This document shows, in pieces, positions 32,236-44,629 of a stretch of DNA of 64,000 nucleotides (the first letter of the stretch is position 1; each line of letters starts with the position of its first letter). The notes beneath the pieces were generated by a model. The model ran no database searches. It saw only the letters and a program-made list of their open reading frames with translations, and was not told where the DNA came from. The translations under genes were made by a program, and so were the position numbers. This stretch comes from Inia geoffrensis (lineage: Eukaryota; Chordata; Mammalia; Artiodactyla; Iniidae): NCBI GenBank assembly GCA_036417435.1, contig CM070899.1, positions 149,620,237 to 149,684,236 of the forward strand, written 5' to 3'.

Positions 32236-32653
32236 AGCCTAAGCCAGTGGCTGGAGTGAGGACCTCATCTCCAACATCAGTCACCCAGGCTGCCCTGACT
32301 GGCCCATACTGCAGGGAAGCCGATACCTAGCTGCAAACTCAGCCATGTTCCAGATAATGCCATGAGAATGTTGACGAGCATTAGAAAATATGATTTTTTT
32401 TAATGGTTTTCTAGAACATTCCTGGAGAAATGGTCCAAAATGATAAGGAGAAGACTCTGGATTACCAACAAGACGAACAACTAAAATGATATACAGGAGT
32501 GGATTCTGGAGTGTTATCTAGAATTCAAAACATTAGCCAGTATCTGATTCTGAAAGGACACCATACTGATGTCCCCAAAATGTGACAAAAGAATTTAGAA
32601 ATGAAAACAGTGGGGATGTTTTTCTTCTTCTTTTTTTAAATAGGTACTTAATA

Positions 32654-32864
32654 GGGCTTCCCTGGTGGCGCAGTGGTTGAGAGTCTGCCTGCCGGTGCGG
32701 GCGACGCGGGTTCACGCCCCGGTCTGGGGGGGATCCCACATGCTGCGGAGCAGCTGGGCCCGTGAGCCATGGCCGCTGGGTCTGCACGTCCGGAGCCTGT
32801 GCTCCACAACAGGAGAGGCCACAATGGTGAGAGGCATGCGTACCGCAAAAAAAAAAAAAAAAAA
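32654..32864 (+). mobile_element. CHR-type SINE
   Basis: Complete, with TSD AGGTACTTAATA (32642-32653, 32864-32875). It landed in an L2 terminus (TTAATAAATATTTATTGAATG). Confidence 0.93.
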
Positions 32865-32884
32865 GGTACTTAATAAATATTTAT

Positions 32885-33857
32885 TGAATGAATCAACTGC
32901 CTACGTAAATGAAAAAGAAAATATTCCCAAAATATCATTCTAAGTTTTAAAGTATGAGACAGATTAGAATGGTTCCAGAAGCAATATTCTGGAAAGGAGT
33001 CACTAAGGAATCGCAGCATTCCATACACTCCTCCAGTGGCTTACCCATATAGTCCTCTGGCCCCAAGCTACTCAAATATATATTTCATTGTCCTATGACT
33101 TTCAATGTATTTTTGAGAGCTGCTTCAATCCTTTGTGAAATGACACAAGAAACAGACAGAAGGGCAGACAAAACCAATGAAACCAGCAGGCCCAAATCAA
33201 AGCAGATACAGAGGACGTGGACAAGAGGCGGACTGAGTAGGACAGGAGAGATACCACTCACCAGTTACAGACAGACACTGGGCCCATCATCTTAGTTTTA
33301 CATCTCACTTTCTAGAAGGGAGGAGGCTCTCTGATCCTTTGGAAAAGCTCCCTGGCCACCAAGAGGTGGAAGATTCCACAGCCTTAGCGATGGCCCTGTC
33401 ACCTCCTGCTGCCATGGGGACAGAGATTAGCAAGCACTAAGCTCCCTGGGCTCGGAGGTGCTGGAAGGGGCAGCCAGAAGGGCCCACTGTGCATCTCCAC
33501 CTGGTAGTCACTGAGGTTGCTGGGCACACCTAATCCAGCTGTCACCACGCACTTGCCCTCCTCTGCAAACAACAGCTGGTCGGGGCTGGGCTCCACGGCT
33601 GCCCATCTGCCACCCGCCCTCCCTGGCCAGAGATGCTCAGGTGTCCTCAAGACGGCCCTTATCCCTCACAGCACCACCCCTCCCATCCCCCTGTCTTGGT
33701 TCTGTGGCTCGGATGGGGGTTTTCCACCCTTCCCACGAGGCCGGCTGCCAGCAGTGAGTCCCAGATATGCCATCTGCCCTCAACTATCCCACGCCCTTCC
33801 CCAGGGCCCCTTACCACATGCGGGGGGTGCAGGAGGCTGAGCTGCAGACTCTGAAGT
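32885..33857. other. Intergenic sequence
   Basis: No gene or element recognised beyond the short L2 tail at its left edge. A GC-rich frame at 33.5-33.85 kb is not supported by family evidence. Confidence 0.35.
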
Positions 33858-34035
33858 CCATTTGAATTCTGGCTCCAGCTTTGTGACCTTTGGCAAGTTA
33901 CTTAGTCTCTCTGTGCCTGAATCCTTATCTATAAGATGGGGACAAAGCATTTTAGAGAGCGGAGCTGAGTCAGTAAGTCAACACAGGTAAAGAATTTTAC
34001 ACAGTGCCTGACTCAGGCGCCCGAGAAATGCTAGC
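33858..34035 (+). mobile_element. MIR SINE
   Basis: AATTCTGGCTCCAGCTTTGT, GACCTTTGGCAAGTTACTTA, GTCTCTCTGTGCCTGAATCC and TATCTATAAGATGGGGACAA are a classic MIR core. Confidence 0.9.
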
Positions 34036-34040
34036 TCTTT

Positions 34041-34194
34041 ATTTTTTTTTTATATTTATTTACTTATTTATTTGGTTGTGCTGGGTCTTAGTTGTGGCAT
34101 GCATGTGGGATCTAGTTCCCTGACCAGGGATCGAACCCAGGCCCCTTGCATTGGGAGCTCGGAGTCTAAACCACTGCACCCCCAGGGAAGTCCC
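34041..34194 (-). mobile_element. Short CHR-type SINE
   Basis: T-rich tail then TTAGTTGTGGCATGCATG and CCCCAGGGAAGTCCC. TSD CTAGCTCTTT (34031-34040, 34197-34206), at the end of the MIR. Confidence 0.92.
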
Positions 34195-34206
34195 AACTAG
34201 CTCTTT

Positions 34207-35455
34207 TTAGACCCCTGCATTCCCTCGGACCCTGCAGAAGGCACCCCGACAGCAGACCTCTCCTTTAACTCAAACAGAGCCTTCAAATCCATCTGTCTGC
34301 ACTCGATAAGGAAAGCTAAAGAAGCACCTTTATAACCCTCTTCGGAAAGGGTCCTGAAACCTATGAGGACCTTCAGAATCTAGTGGAAAGGCCTGCACGC
34401 TAATTCTGGCTCTGTCAGTGACTCCCTTATTCTTGTTCTCTAGTTGGCTTCCTAGTCCATAACCTGGGAATCATGCCGCCTAATCCTCATTACTCTAGCG
34501 GCAGAATCCCACTAATTGTATGCTGTTTCCAGACGTGAACTGGATTTAGAAAACACAGTTTTATACTAAAATATCAGTATTTGGGGGCCACTGCCCTAGG
34601 AAAGGGGCTCCCCATGTACCCCTCCTGTCCAGCGGAGTAGGAAGTTTGCCACGGGTGGGCCAACTGGCAGAGCCTCAGCTGTGAGGCCCCTGTAGGGGGA
34701 GCTGGTCTTTGCTCCCTATTAGAACTCAGAAAATATAGAATCCCACAAACCCAGAAAGAGGTTCCAATGCTGGGGGAAGCAAACAAATGACAATGGCACT
34801 CAATGGTCTGAAAAGCAGAACTGCGGGGGACAGCCCACGAAAGGCAATGTAAGGGTGAATGGAGGCCTCGAACCTGAAACTGTTGGGCGTTTCTGAATTG
34901 CATGGCCTCTGACTCGGTGATGCCTCACCGTGGTGATGCTGCAGCGCACGACTGCCTTCCGTCCTGGGATCCCTGCAGCACCGGGTGGCCCGAGCCCAGT
35001 CTCTCTGTTCTATTTTCTAGAGAAGGTGTGCAGAGGACATGCTCTTCCCCCGCCTTCCTCCACACCCACCCGAGCAGGCGTCCTGCTGTGTTGTGCCTCG
35101 CACAAAAGAAAACACATACCTGGTAGGTGTCTGCAGGCTGAGACGAGCTGGCCTTTGCCTGCGCAGTGGGGGAACTGGGAGGGGGTGGCTTCCTATTTTC
35201 ACTTCCTCCATAAGCAGCAGCTGGAAGGGAAGCCAGAACCGAGGGCTGCCATCCCCGGCGGCCTCTCTAGTAACGGAAAAGCTAGTCCTTTCTCACCACG
35301 GGTAGAATGATTTGAAAATGCCAGATTAACCCTTCAAACACTCACTTGTGCCCACCCAAACCTGGGGAGAGTGTGTGTGCTCCCTGGGAGAGGGGCTGCC
35401 TAGCCTGGCACTTGACGAGCGCTCTCTGCCATGGGTACTGGGCACCAACTACACA
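34207..35455. other. Intergenic sequence
   Basis: No gene recognised and no clear mobile element. Confidence 0.35.
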
Positions 35456-35461
35456 GCAAAG

Positions 35462-35585
35462 GGGGCCCAGATGTGCAGTCTCTAATTTCATCCTCACAAC
35501 AACCCTCGAAAGTTAGTATTATCATGCCTTTTTATATGTGAGAAAACGGGCTCAGAGAGGCGACGCTCTAGCGTCAGAGACTGAG
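35462..35585 (+). mobile_element. MIR SINE fragment
   Basis: TTTCATCCTCACAACAACCC, GTTAGTATTATCATGCC and GGGCTCAGAGAGGCGACG. Confidence 0.75.
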
Positions 35586-35689
35586 AAGGTGTGGAATGAG
35601 AATGCTAGAGACCAAAGTCCCAGCCACTCACTGGACTCCCTCCCGCAGGGAGTGGTGCACTCTGGCTAGGGTCCGCTTCTCTTCCATTT

Positions 35690-36012
35690 CCCCTCCTCTC
35701 CCCTCTTCTCACCAGGCTAACCCCTCTCATCCTTCAGAATTCAGCTTAGGCCACAGCTCTGCCAGAAGACTTCCTGGACCCCACCAGCCTAGGTCAGGCG
35801 CCCAGGTGTCTGCTCCCCTGGCTCCTATGCACCAATCTCTCACCTGTTCTCAGTGAATCCTCACCTGCTTTCAGAGCTTCTTTCTCTGCCTCCCCATCTG
35901 GTCTGTCAACTCAGGTCTGCAAAGACCATGGCTTACTGTCCTTTCAGCCTAGCTCAGGCTGCGATGCTCAGAAGCTCAAGAAATGTTTGTGAAAAGAATT
36001 AATGAGTAAATA
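35690..36012 (+). mobile_element. L2 LINE 3' end
   Basis: CTCATCCTTCAGAATTCAGC, AAGACTTCCTGGACCCCACC and AGCTCAAGAAATGTTTGTG (terminus) in L2 order. Confidence 0.7.
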
Positions 36013-37285
36013 CAAGAGGACCCCTGCAGAAGCAGCCTCCCTCACACTTCTGAGGATACAGAAGGGTGCACGGGTCACACAGCAAACAGGCCAATGGATC
36101 GGTGAGGTGGGTTATGCAAGCCGGAGGCACACACGCCCTGTCTAAGACGGCCCCAACCGTGGGACTGTGGGCCTCCTGACGGCAATGTGAAAATGCAGGA
36201 TATTTTATACACCTTCAAATCTGTAAAAACACCACATACACCTAAAAGACATGTCACTGAGCAGCATCTCATCTCAAAGCGTCCGGTCTGCAGCCTCTGC
36301 AGAAGCATTTGGGAAGAACTGGGGCCCAGAGTCTGGTTCCTGAGCAGCCGTCTCTCATACCCCTTAAGGAGTGGCAAGTTCAGATTCGGGGCTCCCTGAA
36401 CTTGATTAAATTAAATATCCACTTAAATTAAATATCCACTTTCCCTCACCCCCAGTTCATTCGGGGTTCCCATGCCCCTTTCCAAAGCCCCTGGAAACCC
36501 AGAGCAGTTGGAGCCACCAGGAATGAGGCTTTCCTTTTCCCCTTGCCTGGGACAGGGTGCCCCCAGGGCCTCCAACACCCAACAAGTCCTTCCTGAAAGG
36601 TAGGCTCCGCCTACTGTGGGGCAAGATCTCTCCCTTCCCCTAAAGTCTCCCAGCTGCACTTCATAATCCCAGCAGACTTTTTTGGACCACGTTGCTCTGT
36701 CTGTATTATAGCTGGTGACATTCTTTCTGGTCTAATCATGAACTTGAAGGAGCGGGGTGGAGTAGGCAGGTCAGGAGCTTTGGCACCATATCTGGCTTTG
36801 CAGGAATAACAGGTTCAGATCACTCATTTCCCCTGGAGTGCCAGCCCTAGACCCAGGGACCACCCCCCCTCACCCCCACCCCAGGCTGTGACAGCAGGTG
36901 GGCCGGCCACCCACCTTGTCTGGAGAGAAGCAATCAGATGTGAGTGCTGCATGTTGCTAGGGAGCAAACTGGTAACAGCTGGCTGAGAAATAAGTCGTGT
37001 CCCTCGGAAAGCATGTTCTTGGCCTCTAATTAAATGCTGCTGCAGCGTCTCTTCCTTCAGGGAGCTATGGAAATGTGCCGAATCAATGCAGGCAGGAGCA
37101 GGCAGGGAGCAGCAGGTTCACAAGTCTGTTAAGGCCCCTCCTGTCTGTGCAGAGGAAAGGCTCAGGGGACAGGAGTGAAATTGCTAAACCTCCAGGAGGT
37201 TGGTAAAGTAAAGAAAATCCTGGCCTCAGACTACTCAGCTCAACTAAGCCCACAGAGTGGCTACCTAATACCACTTCTGCTGTTA
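36013..37285. other. Intergenic sequence with a 17-bp tandem repeat
   Basis: No gene recognised. At about 36408-36440 TTAAATTAAATATCCAC is repeated with period 17. The second copy begins a 31-bp block (36425-36455) that recurs at 38308-38338. Confidence 0.5.
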
Positions 37286-37289
37286 CAGG

Positions 37290-37766
37290 TGAATGCATTG
37301 GTTAAACACTTTTTTAAAAGCTCATTAAATCCTACTTCTGGGTACATATCCAAAAGAATTGAAAGCAAGATCTCAAAGAGACATTTGCGTACTTACATTC
37401 ATAGAAGCATGATTCACAATAGCCAAGAGGTGGGAGCAACCCAAGTGTCCAGCAATGATGGATGAATGGAATATTATCCAGCCTTTATAAAGGAAGGAAA
37501 TTCTGACACATGCTACAGCATGGATGAACCTTGAGGACACTGTGCTAAGTGAAATAAGCCAGACACAAAAAAACAAATACTATATAATTCTACTTGTATG
37601 AGGTAACTAAAGTAATCAAATTCAGAGACAGAAGGTAGAAAGGTGGTTACTAGGAGCTGGGGTGAGGGGGAAATGGGGAATTATTGTTTAATGGGTATAG
37701 AAGTTTCAGTTTTGCAAGTTGAAAAAGTTGTAGAGTTTCAGTTTTGCAAAATGAAAATGTGGGGTG
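37290..37766 (+). mobile_element. L1 LINE 3' end (interrupted)
   Basis: TACTTCTGGGTACATATCCA, ATTCACAATAGCCAAGAGGT, GGAATATTATCCAGCC, GAAATAAGCCAGACAC and a decayed UTR. It continues after the SINE at about 38111-38240 (GTTAAGATGGTAAATTTCAT). Confidence 0.88.
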
Positions 37767-38110
37767 GGTTTCCCTGGTGGCGCTGTGGTTAAGAATCTGC
37801 CTGCCAATGCAGGGGACACGGGTTTGAGCCCTGGTCTGGGAAGATCCCACATGCCACGGAGCAACTAAGCCTGTGTGCCACAACTACTGAGCCTGCGCTC
37901 TAGAGCCCGTGAGCCACAACTACTGAACCCACATGCCACAACTACTGAAGCCCACGTGCCTAGAGTCCGTGCTCCACAAGAGAAGCCATCGCAATGAGAA
38001 GCCCGCACACCGCAACAAAGATTAGCCCCCGCTCGCCACAACTGGAGAAATCCCATGCACAGCAACAAAGACCCAGTGCAGCCAAAAATAAATAATAAAT
38101 AAATTTTTTT
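37767..38110 (+). mobile_element. CHR-L SINE nested in L1
   Basis: Long form with three CCACAACTACTGA-type repeats and the AACAAAGACCCAGTGCAGCC end. It splits the L1 3' UTR. Confidence 0.92.
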
Positions 38111-38240
38111 AAATGTTGTAGAGGTAAGCTGTGCAACAATGTGAATGTACTTAACACTACTCGACTGTACACTCAGAAATAGTTAAGATGGTAAATTTCA
38201 TGACGCATGTTTTTTACCAGTTACAAATTAGGAAAAAACT

Positions 38241-39150
38241 CATTAAAATTTTTTAAGTAATACATGTTTACAGTAAAAGAATCACAAAGATAAAGGGGAT
38301 AAGGTAAAAATTAAATATCCACTTTCCCTCACCCCCAGGCCCACTCTCCACAGGGAACCATCATTAACAGCATCTTCTGTGGGCCTTCAAAAATGTTTTA
38401 TGACTCTAAGAGCATGTATGTATTTATGTGTTTATTGATTTCAATTTCATTTCATATTTTAGTCGTTTTTCTTTTTTATAAAAAATAGCATCACACTAAA
38501 CACACTTGTTCAATTAATATGTCTCAGAGAGCTTTCCAAATCAATATGTATGGATCTGTTTCATTATTTTTGACACGTGTATCAGACCCCATTTTAGGGA
38601 CATTTCATAATTTATTTAGTCTATCTCTACTGATGCACATTTAGTAGTTTCCACTTTTTCATAATAAAAAAGTTGCAATGAAAAGCCTTATGCATATACC
38701 TTGGTCACATATGCACACGTTTTGGCTTACTAACACAGAATTTAACTGGGCTAAAAGATATGCACATTTATTAAGACACTACTCTTTGTCTTTCAAGAAA
38801 TCTGAATCAACTTTCTCTCCCACTAACAGTGGGTGAGAGCACCCTACCTTCTTGGCAATACTGGGTCATCAAACATTTTTAAACTTTGCTAATCTGATGG
38901 GTGAAAAATAAATATTATAAGCATTTTCCATACAGTTGTTGACCACGTGTATTTATTTTTTCTGTGAACACCCTGATAATATTCCGTGCCCATCTTTTCT
39001 TTGGGATTGTTCATCTTTTTATTATGTACTTTTTAACTGTTTTAAGCTAAGGAAATTAATCCTTTGATAAATGGGTTGTCATTTGCCATTTGATTTTGTT
39101 TTGATATTTTTTGCCAAGTTTTCATTTGTATGTATTCACTTTTATGGAGG
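38241..39150 (-). mobile_element. Ancient L1 fragment, antisense
   Basis: AAAGTTGCAATGAAAAGCC, TTTTAAACTTTGCTAATCTG, ATGGGTGAAAAATAAATATT, GCCCATCTTTTCTTTGGGAT and AATTAATCCTTTGATAAATG are reversed L1 ORF2 words. Confidence 0.7.
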
Positions 39151-41035
39151 TTATTTTTTTGTCCCTTTCTTAAAAGGGGCTTACTCACTGCAAAATTATA
39201 AACAGAAATCTAGAAGACAATGGCACCTCAGTAATTATAGGCCCATTTTGTGTCCCTTATCTTCTCCAACCTTGGCACTTGCTGCCTGCCCCTCCCTGAA
39301 TCTTCTCTTCAGGAGACTCATCGAAATGTTCCTTCTCCAACTTTCTCCATTCAGTCTTTTTTATGAAACTTGCCATCTTTCTAACAAAATGTTTTCCAGT
39401 CTTCCAAAAGTCATCTCCCTACTTGATAACCAGGAAAATCCCCTCTCCCTCTAGGATTTTGAGTGGATGTATTCCGGTTACGAATCCCTGGGTCTTCTGC
39501 TTAACCTCATCAGATAAGTTGTTTTTTTTCAATGTCTCCGCAGTTTGTAATGTGAAAACGTATGCATTTTTTCATTTTCTCAATAAAAATGATACAGACT
39601 TGTTTTTTTCAAAAGGAATTTCCATCAAGATTCTAGCATGCCCACTACTTCAACCTTAACCCTAACTTACACTGAGTTGAGAACCACTATTCAGATAAAC
39701 TTTATTTTTAAAAAAAAACATAAATAGAATGACATTTAAAGTTTAAAAAAATTGACTTGGAAAAACAATCTAGAAGCAATTTATTTTGAGCAACACATTC
39801 CTCCATAAGGACATACTTCAAACCTCATAACGCCCAATAAAAGCTGTTGGGGGAAGCCTGAAAATTACCCTTTACTTCTTTGTTCCTCTGTTCAGAATAT
39901 TTCCATCCTTCCGTCCTTTTTTTTTTCTTTTCTTTTAGTAGAAATATAGACCCCTCTCTATTCTTTCAACAATTTACTAAGGATAAGAGACAGCCTCTTC
40001 TTCTAATCTCGGAAAGCTAAGTACTAAGCTTGGAAGAGAAAGGGTAGTTGAAGACCAGGCAATCTCCAGTCTCAGGAAGCCGAATGGGACCAGCCAGGAA
40101 ACCCTCTTCTGCTATGAGTTACTAATAACTCTACTACTAACTGTAGTAATAACTGTACTACTTACTGCCAGACGGCAGTTTCAAACAGCTCTCCTGGGGC
40201 ACTGTAACGCTGCCTGCAGGGGACAGAACTTCATCATCAGAGAGTTAATGAAACAAGGAGAAACAGTGGACTCCCACAAAAAAGCAGTCCACCACTCAGC
40301 TTTTCCATCCTAACTCCACACACTCAAAGACTGGTTACCTGGTTGCTTTACTGATGGTGGGATGGGTGAGCCAGGGAGAGGGCAAGACACCTCTTTCTTT
40401 CAAAGAGAAGGAGATCGGTATCCGAAGACATTACCAGACTAGAAACGCAAAGGTTGGGACTATGACTTATACAATCTTACATTCCTAGTTCCTGGCATTT
40501 AGTAGGTCCTCCGTAAGTGTTTAATAAATGAATGAAATAAGCCAACCAGGGTTTTTCATGAGGCTGCAGTCACCTGTAGGCTTGACTGGGGTTGGAGGAT
40601 CTGCTTCTAAAAAGTCATACGCACATCTTGAGTGAGGAAGAAGCCTCATTTCCTTGCCAAGTGGGCCTCTCCAGGAGGTTACCTGTGTGTCCTCATGATA
40701 TGGCAGCTGGTTCCCCCAGAGCGAGTGATTCAAGAGGGGCGAGGTAGATGCAAAAGCCAAGCCTTGAAATGTCTTTTATAACAGAGCCTTGAAAGTGACA
40801 CACCACCACTTCTGCTGTGTTTACTGCTCACACAGACCAACCCAAATACAATGCTGGGAGGGGACTACACACGAGCATGAATCTAGGAGGTGAGATCACT
40901 GTGGGCCATCTTGGAGGCTGGTTACCACAAGGTACCACTAACAAAAAGAACCCAGATAATTCAACCATGGCCATGCTTTTTATTACTTGCAATTACTATT
41001 TTGTACAGTATGAACCATGCCTTTTATTTTCTGAT
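39151..41035. other. Intergenic sequence
   Basis: No gene recognised. An L2 terminus (TTTAATAAATGAATGAAAT) is at about 40464-40537. 39.2-39.65 kb has an open frame and AATAAA but no family match. Segment 40.8-40.93 kb resembles repeat DNA. Confidence 0.35.
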
Positions 41036-41528
41036 GTTTTGACATCTTGGGGCCTTGCTGACCCTGGAGGGAATGCCCCTCCCAGGGTTAGCTAATTCCT
41101 AAGGTTAGCAAACAACCTGCCTGGGAGTGTGCCTTTCATTACACACCAATCCAGAGTCAGTACCTAACCAGCTCCTTTATGGCATTATCCAGCTGCTCTA
41201 ATTACCCAGGGCCTGATATGAGACAACTAGTGACAGCCTTTCTTTGTCCCAGAGCCCACCAAAATTTTTCAAATTAGCCAATCCCAAGCCTATTCACTCT
41301 GACTTGCCTGTTCCTTCTTGTAAAAACCACCCTAGAGGCTCTTGCACACATTTTCCCCTCACTCTCTCTGACTCCTGACTGACCCGGGTGCTTCCCTATG
41401 CCATGCTTCCTATTTCTAGTGACTTCAAAGTATAACAAACTTCCCTCATGACAGTCATCTCCATGTCTGTGTGTCTTACCATAACTGATTAAAACAAATC
41501 TCGATACTCTTAAAATGTACACCTATTC
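41036..41528 (+). mobile_element. Probable endogenous retrovirus solo LTR
   Basis: CTCCCAGGGTTAGCTAATTC, GTTAGCAAACAACCTGCCTG, GCTGACTCCTGACTGACCCGG-like end words and a polypyrimidine region resemble ERV1-class LTRs of mammals. No gag, pol or env sequence is adjacent. Boundaries are approximate. Confidence 0.45.
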
Positions 41529-42395
41529 AAAGAGCATTTTAGGCCTTTTTTAGATTGGAGGCATCCAAGCCATGATGAAGAATACCTAGCTTCATCAGCG
41601 CTTCCTATTTGACCTCATGTCTAATTTCATTTTCTTCCTATATTGAATCACATATCCCTAGAAGCTAATCAGCTTCTGCTCAAAGTCAGCATGAAGTTTC
41701 TGACAAATTGGTTCACACCTTAATGATTAGTCCTGTGATCTGCATGAAATGGTCACACTAGACCTCTCACTACATTAAGAAATTCTTCCATTTATTCCAA
41801 AGGATGGAACACTTTCCCCTTCATTCATTTACCTTGCTTGGTGTTTGATAGGCAAACCTTTCACACCAATCTCAGCATGTCAGTAAAATTTCAATTACTA
41901 GTGTGGATCTTTCTTTCTTTAGTTCTAAGCAGCACTTAGTTGCTGCTTTGCAAAAAATACAGCCTCATGTTCATTCCTCCAATGGCAAGCCTTTGCTTCA
42001 CTAATACCGAAATGAACCCCACTGCTCTGCTTCTGTACCTTTCTGAGTACAAAATAAACTTTCATTGTAATATCAAATCACAGTGCACTCTTTTGGAAGA
42101 TATCTTACACAGCACATACATTTAACATACGTGGCATCAATAATGCATATTATTTGACAGAAGTGATGACAATATGAAGAGCATGCTCAACGTGCACATG
42201 CACAGGTCGTGACAGCAGTGACGTCACAACTGCTGCCTGGCTGACACTCACAAGATGCCAATTAGATACACTCCGATTTTGAAAAATGCATCCCAGAACT
42301 GATGCAGTGAGGTAAATACCTTCCCATGTAAGGTCCTTAGCAGAGCTTCTGGTCCATGGTAAGCCCTTACTAAATGCGAACGATCAAAAACAACA
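41529..42395. other. Intergenic sequence
   Basis: AT-rich; no gene or element recognised. Confidence 0.35.
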
Positions 42396-42611
42396 GGGCT
42401 TCCCTGGTGGCGCAGTGGTTGATAGTCTGCCTGCCGATATAGGGGACACGGGTTCATGCCCTGGTCCGGGAGGATCCTACACGCTGCGAAGCGGCTAGGC
42501 CCGTGAGCCATGGCCACTGGGCCTGTGTGTCCAGAGCCTGTGCTCCGCAACAGGAGAGGCCACAACAGTAAGAGGCCTGCGTACCGCAAACAACAACAAC
42601 AACAACAACAA
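42396..42611 (+). mobile_element. CHR-type SINE with (CAA)n tail
   Basis: Body ends GCGTACCGCAAA and the tail is (CAA)n at about 42589-42611 instead of pure A. A TSD cannot be separated from the tail. Confidence 0.9.
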
Positions 42612-42774
42612 ACTCGTGGCAAATGAAGCTCCCTCTGTCCAATGTGTCTGGCTGCAAAGAGGGTTAGGGTTGTTCTGATCTTCTCAGACCTGCGTAAGTG
42701 GGGACAGAGGTAATGCCACCAGTCTCCTGTGGGTGATCAGGGCTGGACCTGGAGAAGGGCAAGCTCATGTTGCT

Positions 42775-42950
42775 TGGTCACCAAGGAAAGGAGGAGTGTT
42801 TAGTTAATGCTCATTTACTGCTCGCATCAACCCTGCAAATGAGAAATTATCCCCATTTTAGAGGAGGATAAACTGAGACTTCGGTCAAGTTCTTATTATC
42901 AACCCTAGGGCTACAAAGCTAGTAGCACAGACCTCATTTGCAAGCCCGAT
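42775..42950 (+). mobile_element. MIR SINE fragment
   Basis: GCATCAACCCTGCAAATGAG, ATTATCCCCATTTTAGAGG and GGGCTACAAAGCTAGTAGC. Confidence 0.75.
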
Positions 42951-42998
42951 CTGTTCTCATAATTCTATCAGAGCATGCTCTGTAAAGAATCTGAGTCC

Positions 42999-43198
42999 GG
43001 GACTTCCCTGGCGATCTAGTGGTTAAGACTTCGCCTTCCAACGCAGGGGGTGCGGGTTCGATCCCTGGTCTGGGAACTAAGATTCCCACATGCCCCGTGG
43101 CCAAAAAACCAAAACATAAAACAGAGGCAATATTGTAACAAATTCAATAAAGACTAAAAATGGTCCACATCAAAAAAATCTTTAAAAATAATAATAAT
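42999..43198 (+). mobile_element. CHR-S-type SINE
   Basis: GGACTTCCCTGGCGATCTAG head and a distinct tail CAATAAAGACTAAAAATGGT, CCACATCAAAAAAATC plus (TAA)n. TSD AATCTGAGTCC (42988-42998, 43199-43209). Confidence 0.93.
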
Positions 43199-43209
43199 AA
43201 TCTGAGTCC

Positions 43210-44625
43210 TACTATGCATCTCTCTGCTTCCTACATTGTTTCTGCCCCTGGTAATCAAATGCTGTACGATGGAGAGAGCCTTCGGAATTTTTTTTTTAAA
43301 CAGAGGGTTATAGCTATAAAGGGTATACACTGAGCAGATTAATGTTGTAAACAAAATTACCCCCAGAACATCAAAACCACTTAATACGCTCCATTGCTTT
43401 GGAAGCACACACTGCAGAGAACCATTATGCTGATTACCAATAATTATAATCTACTCATTAAGGGAAGTCCCTAAGGGCTTCTACAAAGGAACACTTCGTG
43501 GCTGACATGGAGTTACTCTGTGTACTTGAAAATAATGAAGCTACCGTTCTTTTAAAAATTATCTAATTTAGGCTTTTCACTGATATATGTGCTTCTCTGT
43601 AAGGACTCTAAATGAAAGAGGTTCTGCTAAATTTAAATGGAAGTTTTCTCTCAAAGGTCCACAGCAGCTTCAAACTGATTGTTGACATGCCAGCTCCCTG
43701 CCGAGTAGGGCTGAGAGGACAGAGGTATTTAATCTGAAAGGTATATCCCCTGAAGTCTCTGCTTTTTTTAAACATTTTGGTTTCAAAGAACTTGTTTCTC
43801 CAAAGATTCTTGAGATTTATTGGATGAACATTTGTGGAGAGAAGACACTAGGATTTACTTAAAGCAGCTTTAAATCCTTTAGAAACAAAGTTAATATAAA
43901 CACATAGGGGTTGAGAACTAATTATGGGTCAAGTACTCAGTGGGCTGAGTGCTTTACCTCCCATTTTAACTATAATCCTTTTAGGTACAAGAAACAGCCA
44001 GGCCAGCTCAGGGATGCCTGCACAGGAGAGCCAGAAATCTTATAGAAATCCAAGACTAGGAATCATAATTGGGCCTCACGGACACTGGAACTGAATCCAA
44101 GAAGGTCCCCAGACAGCAGGAATTTCATGACTCTTTCCACAGGCGACCTGCCTTTCTCTTTGCATCTATTAATTTGCTTTCAACTGCAAGAAACAGAAAA
44201 TCTAATTCAAAGTGGCCTAAATAGTAAGGAAATTTACTGCCTCACCGAACTGGAAATCCAGATGTAGGGTGGGTTTCAGGGTTGGGTCTGAATCAGCCAA
44301 CTGTGTCATCTATGATTCAGGTTCTTTCCTCTTCATTTTCCCATCCAGAAGGCCAGCTTCATCCTAAGGCTCATTCTTACTGAATATGATCATAGGGTTT
44401 TGCATGGTGAGAATATGGGCTATATGTTTCCTCACTAACATATTCTAAAGAGAAATGTTTCCCCAGAAGCCCCAGAAACCTTTATCTCATGGTATCATTG
44501 ACCTGAACTAAGTCACATGATATTCCTAAACTAACCCCTTATGCTGACTGGTCTAGTCTAGTTCTAGTCACTAGCAAGGAGTATGGGACTACCATGATTG
44601 GTTTAGACTGCTCAGGGCACACCCC
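43210..44625. other. Intergenic sequence
   Basis: No gene recognised. 44.17-44.6 kb resembles an old repeat of uncertain class. Confidence 0.35.
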
Positions 44626-44629
44626 TAGA

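Noticed and set aside
41036..41528. Complete endogenous retrovirus
   Set aside because: Only an LTR-like block is present. No internal genes, primer-binding site or second LTR were seen.
42396..42480. Possible tRNA genes with box A/B sequence
   Set aside because: These are the tRNA-derived heads of SINEs. The cloverleaf is not preserved.
42660..42676. GGGTTAGGGTT telomere-like motif
   Set aside because: Under two repeat units, so chance level.
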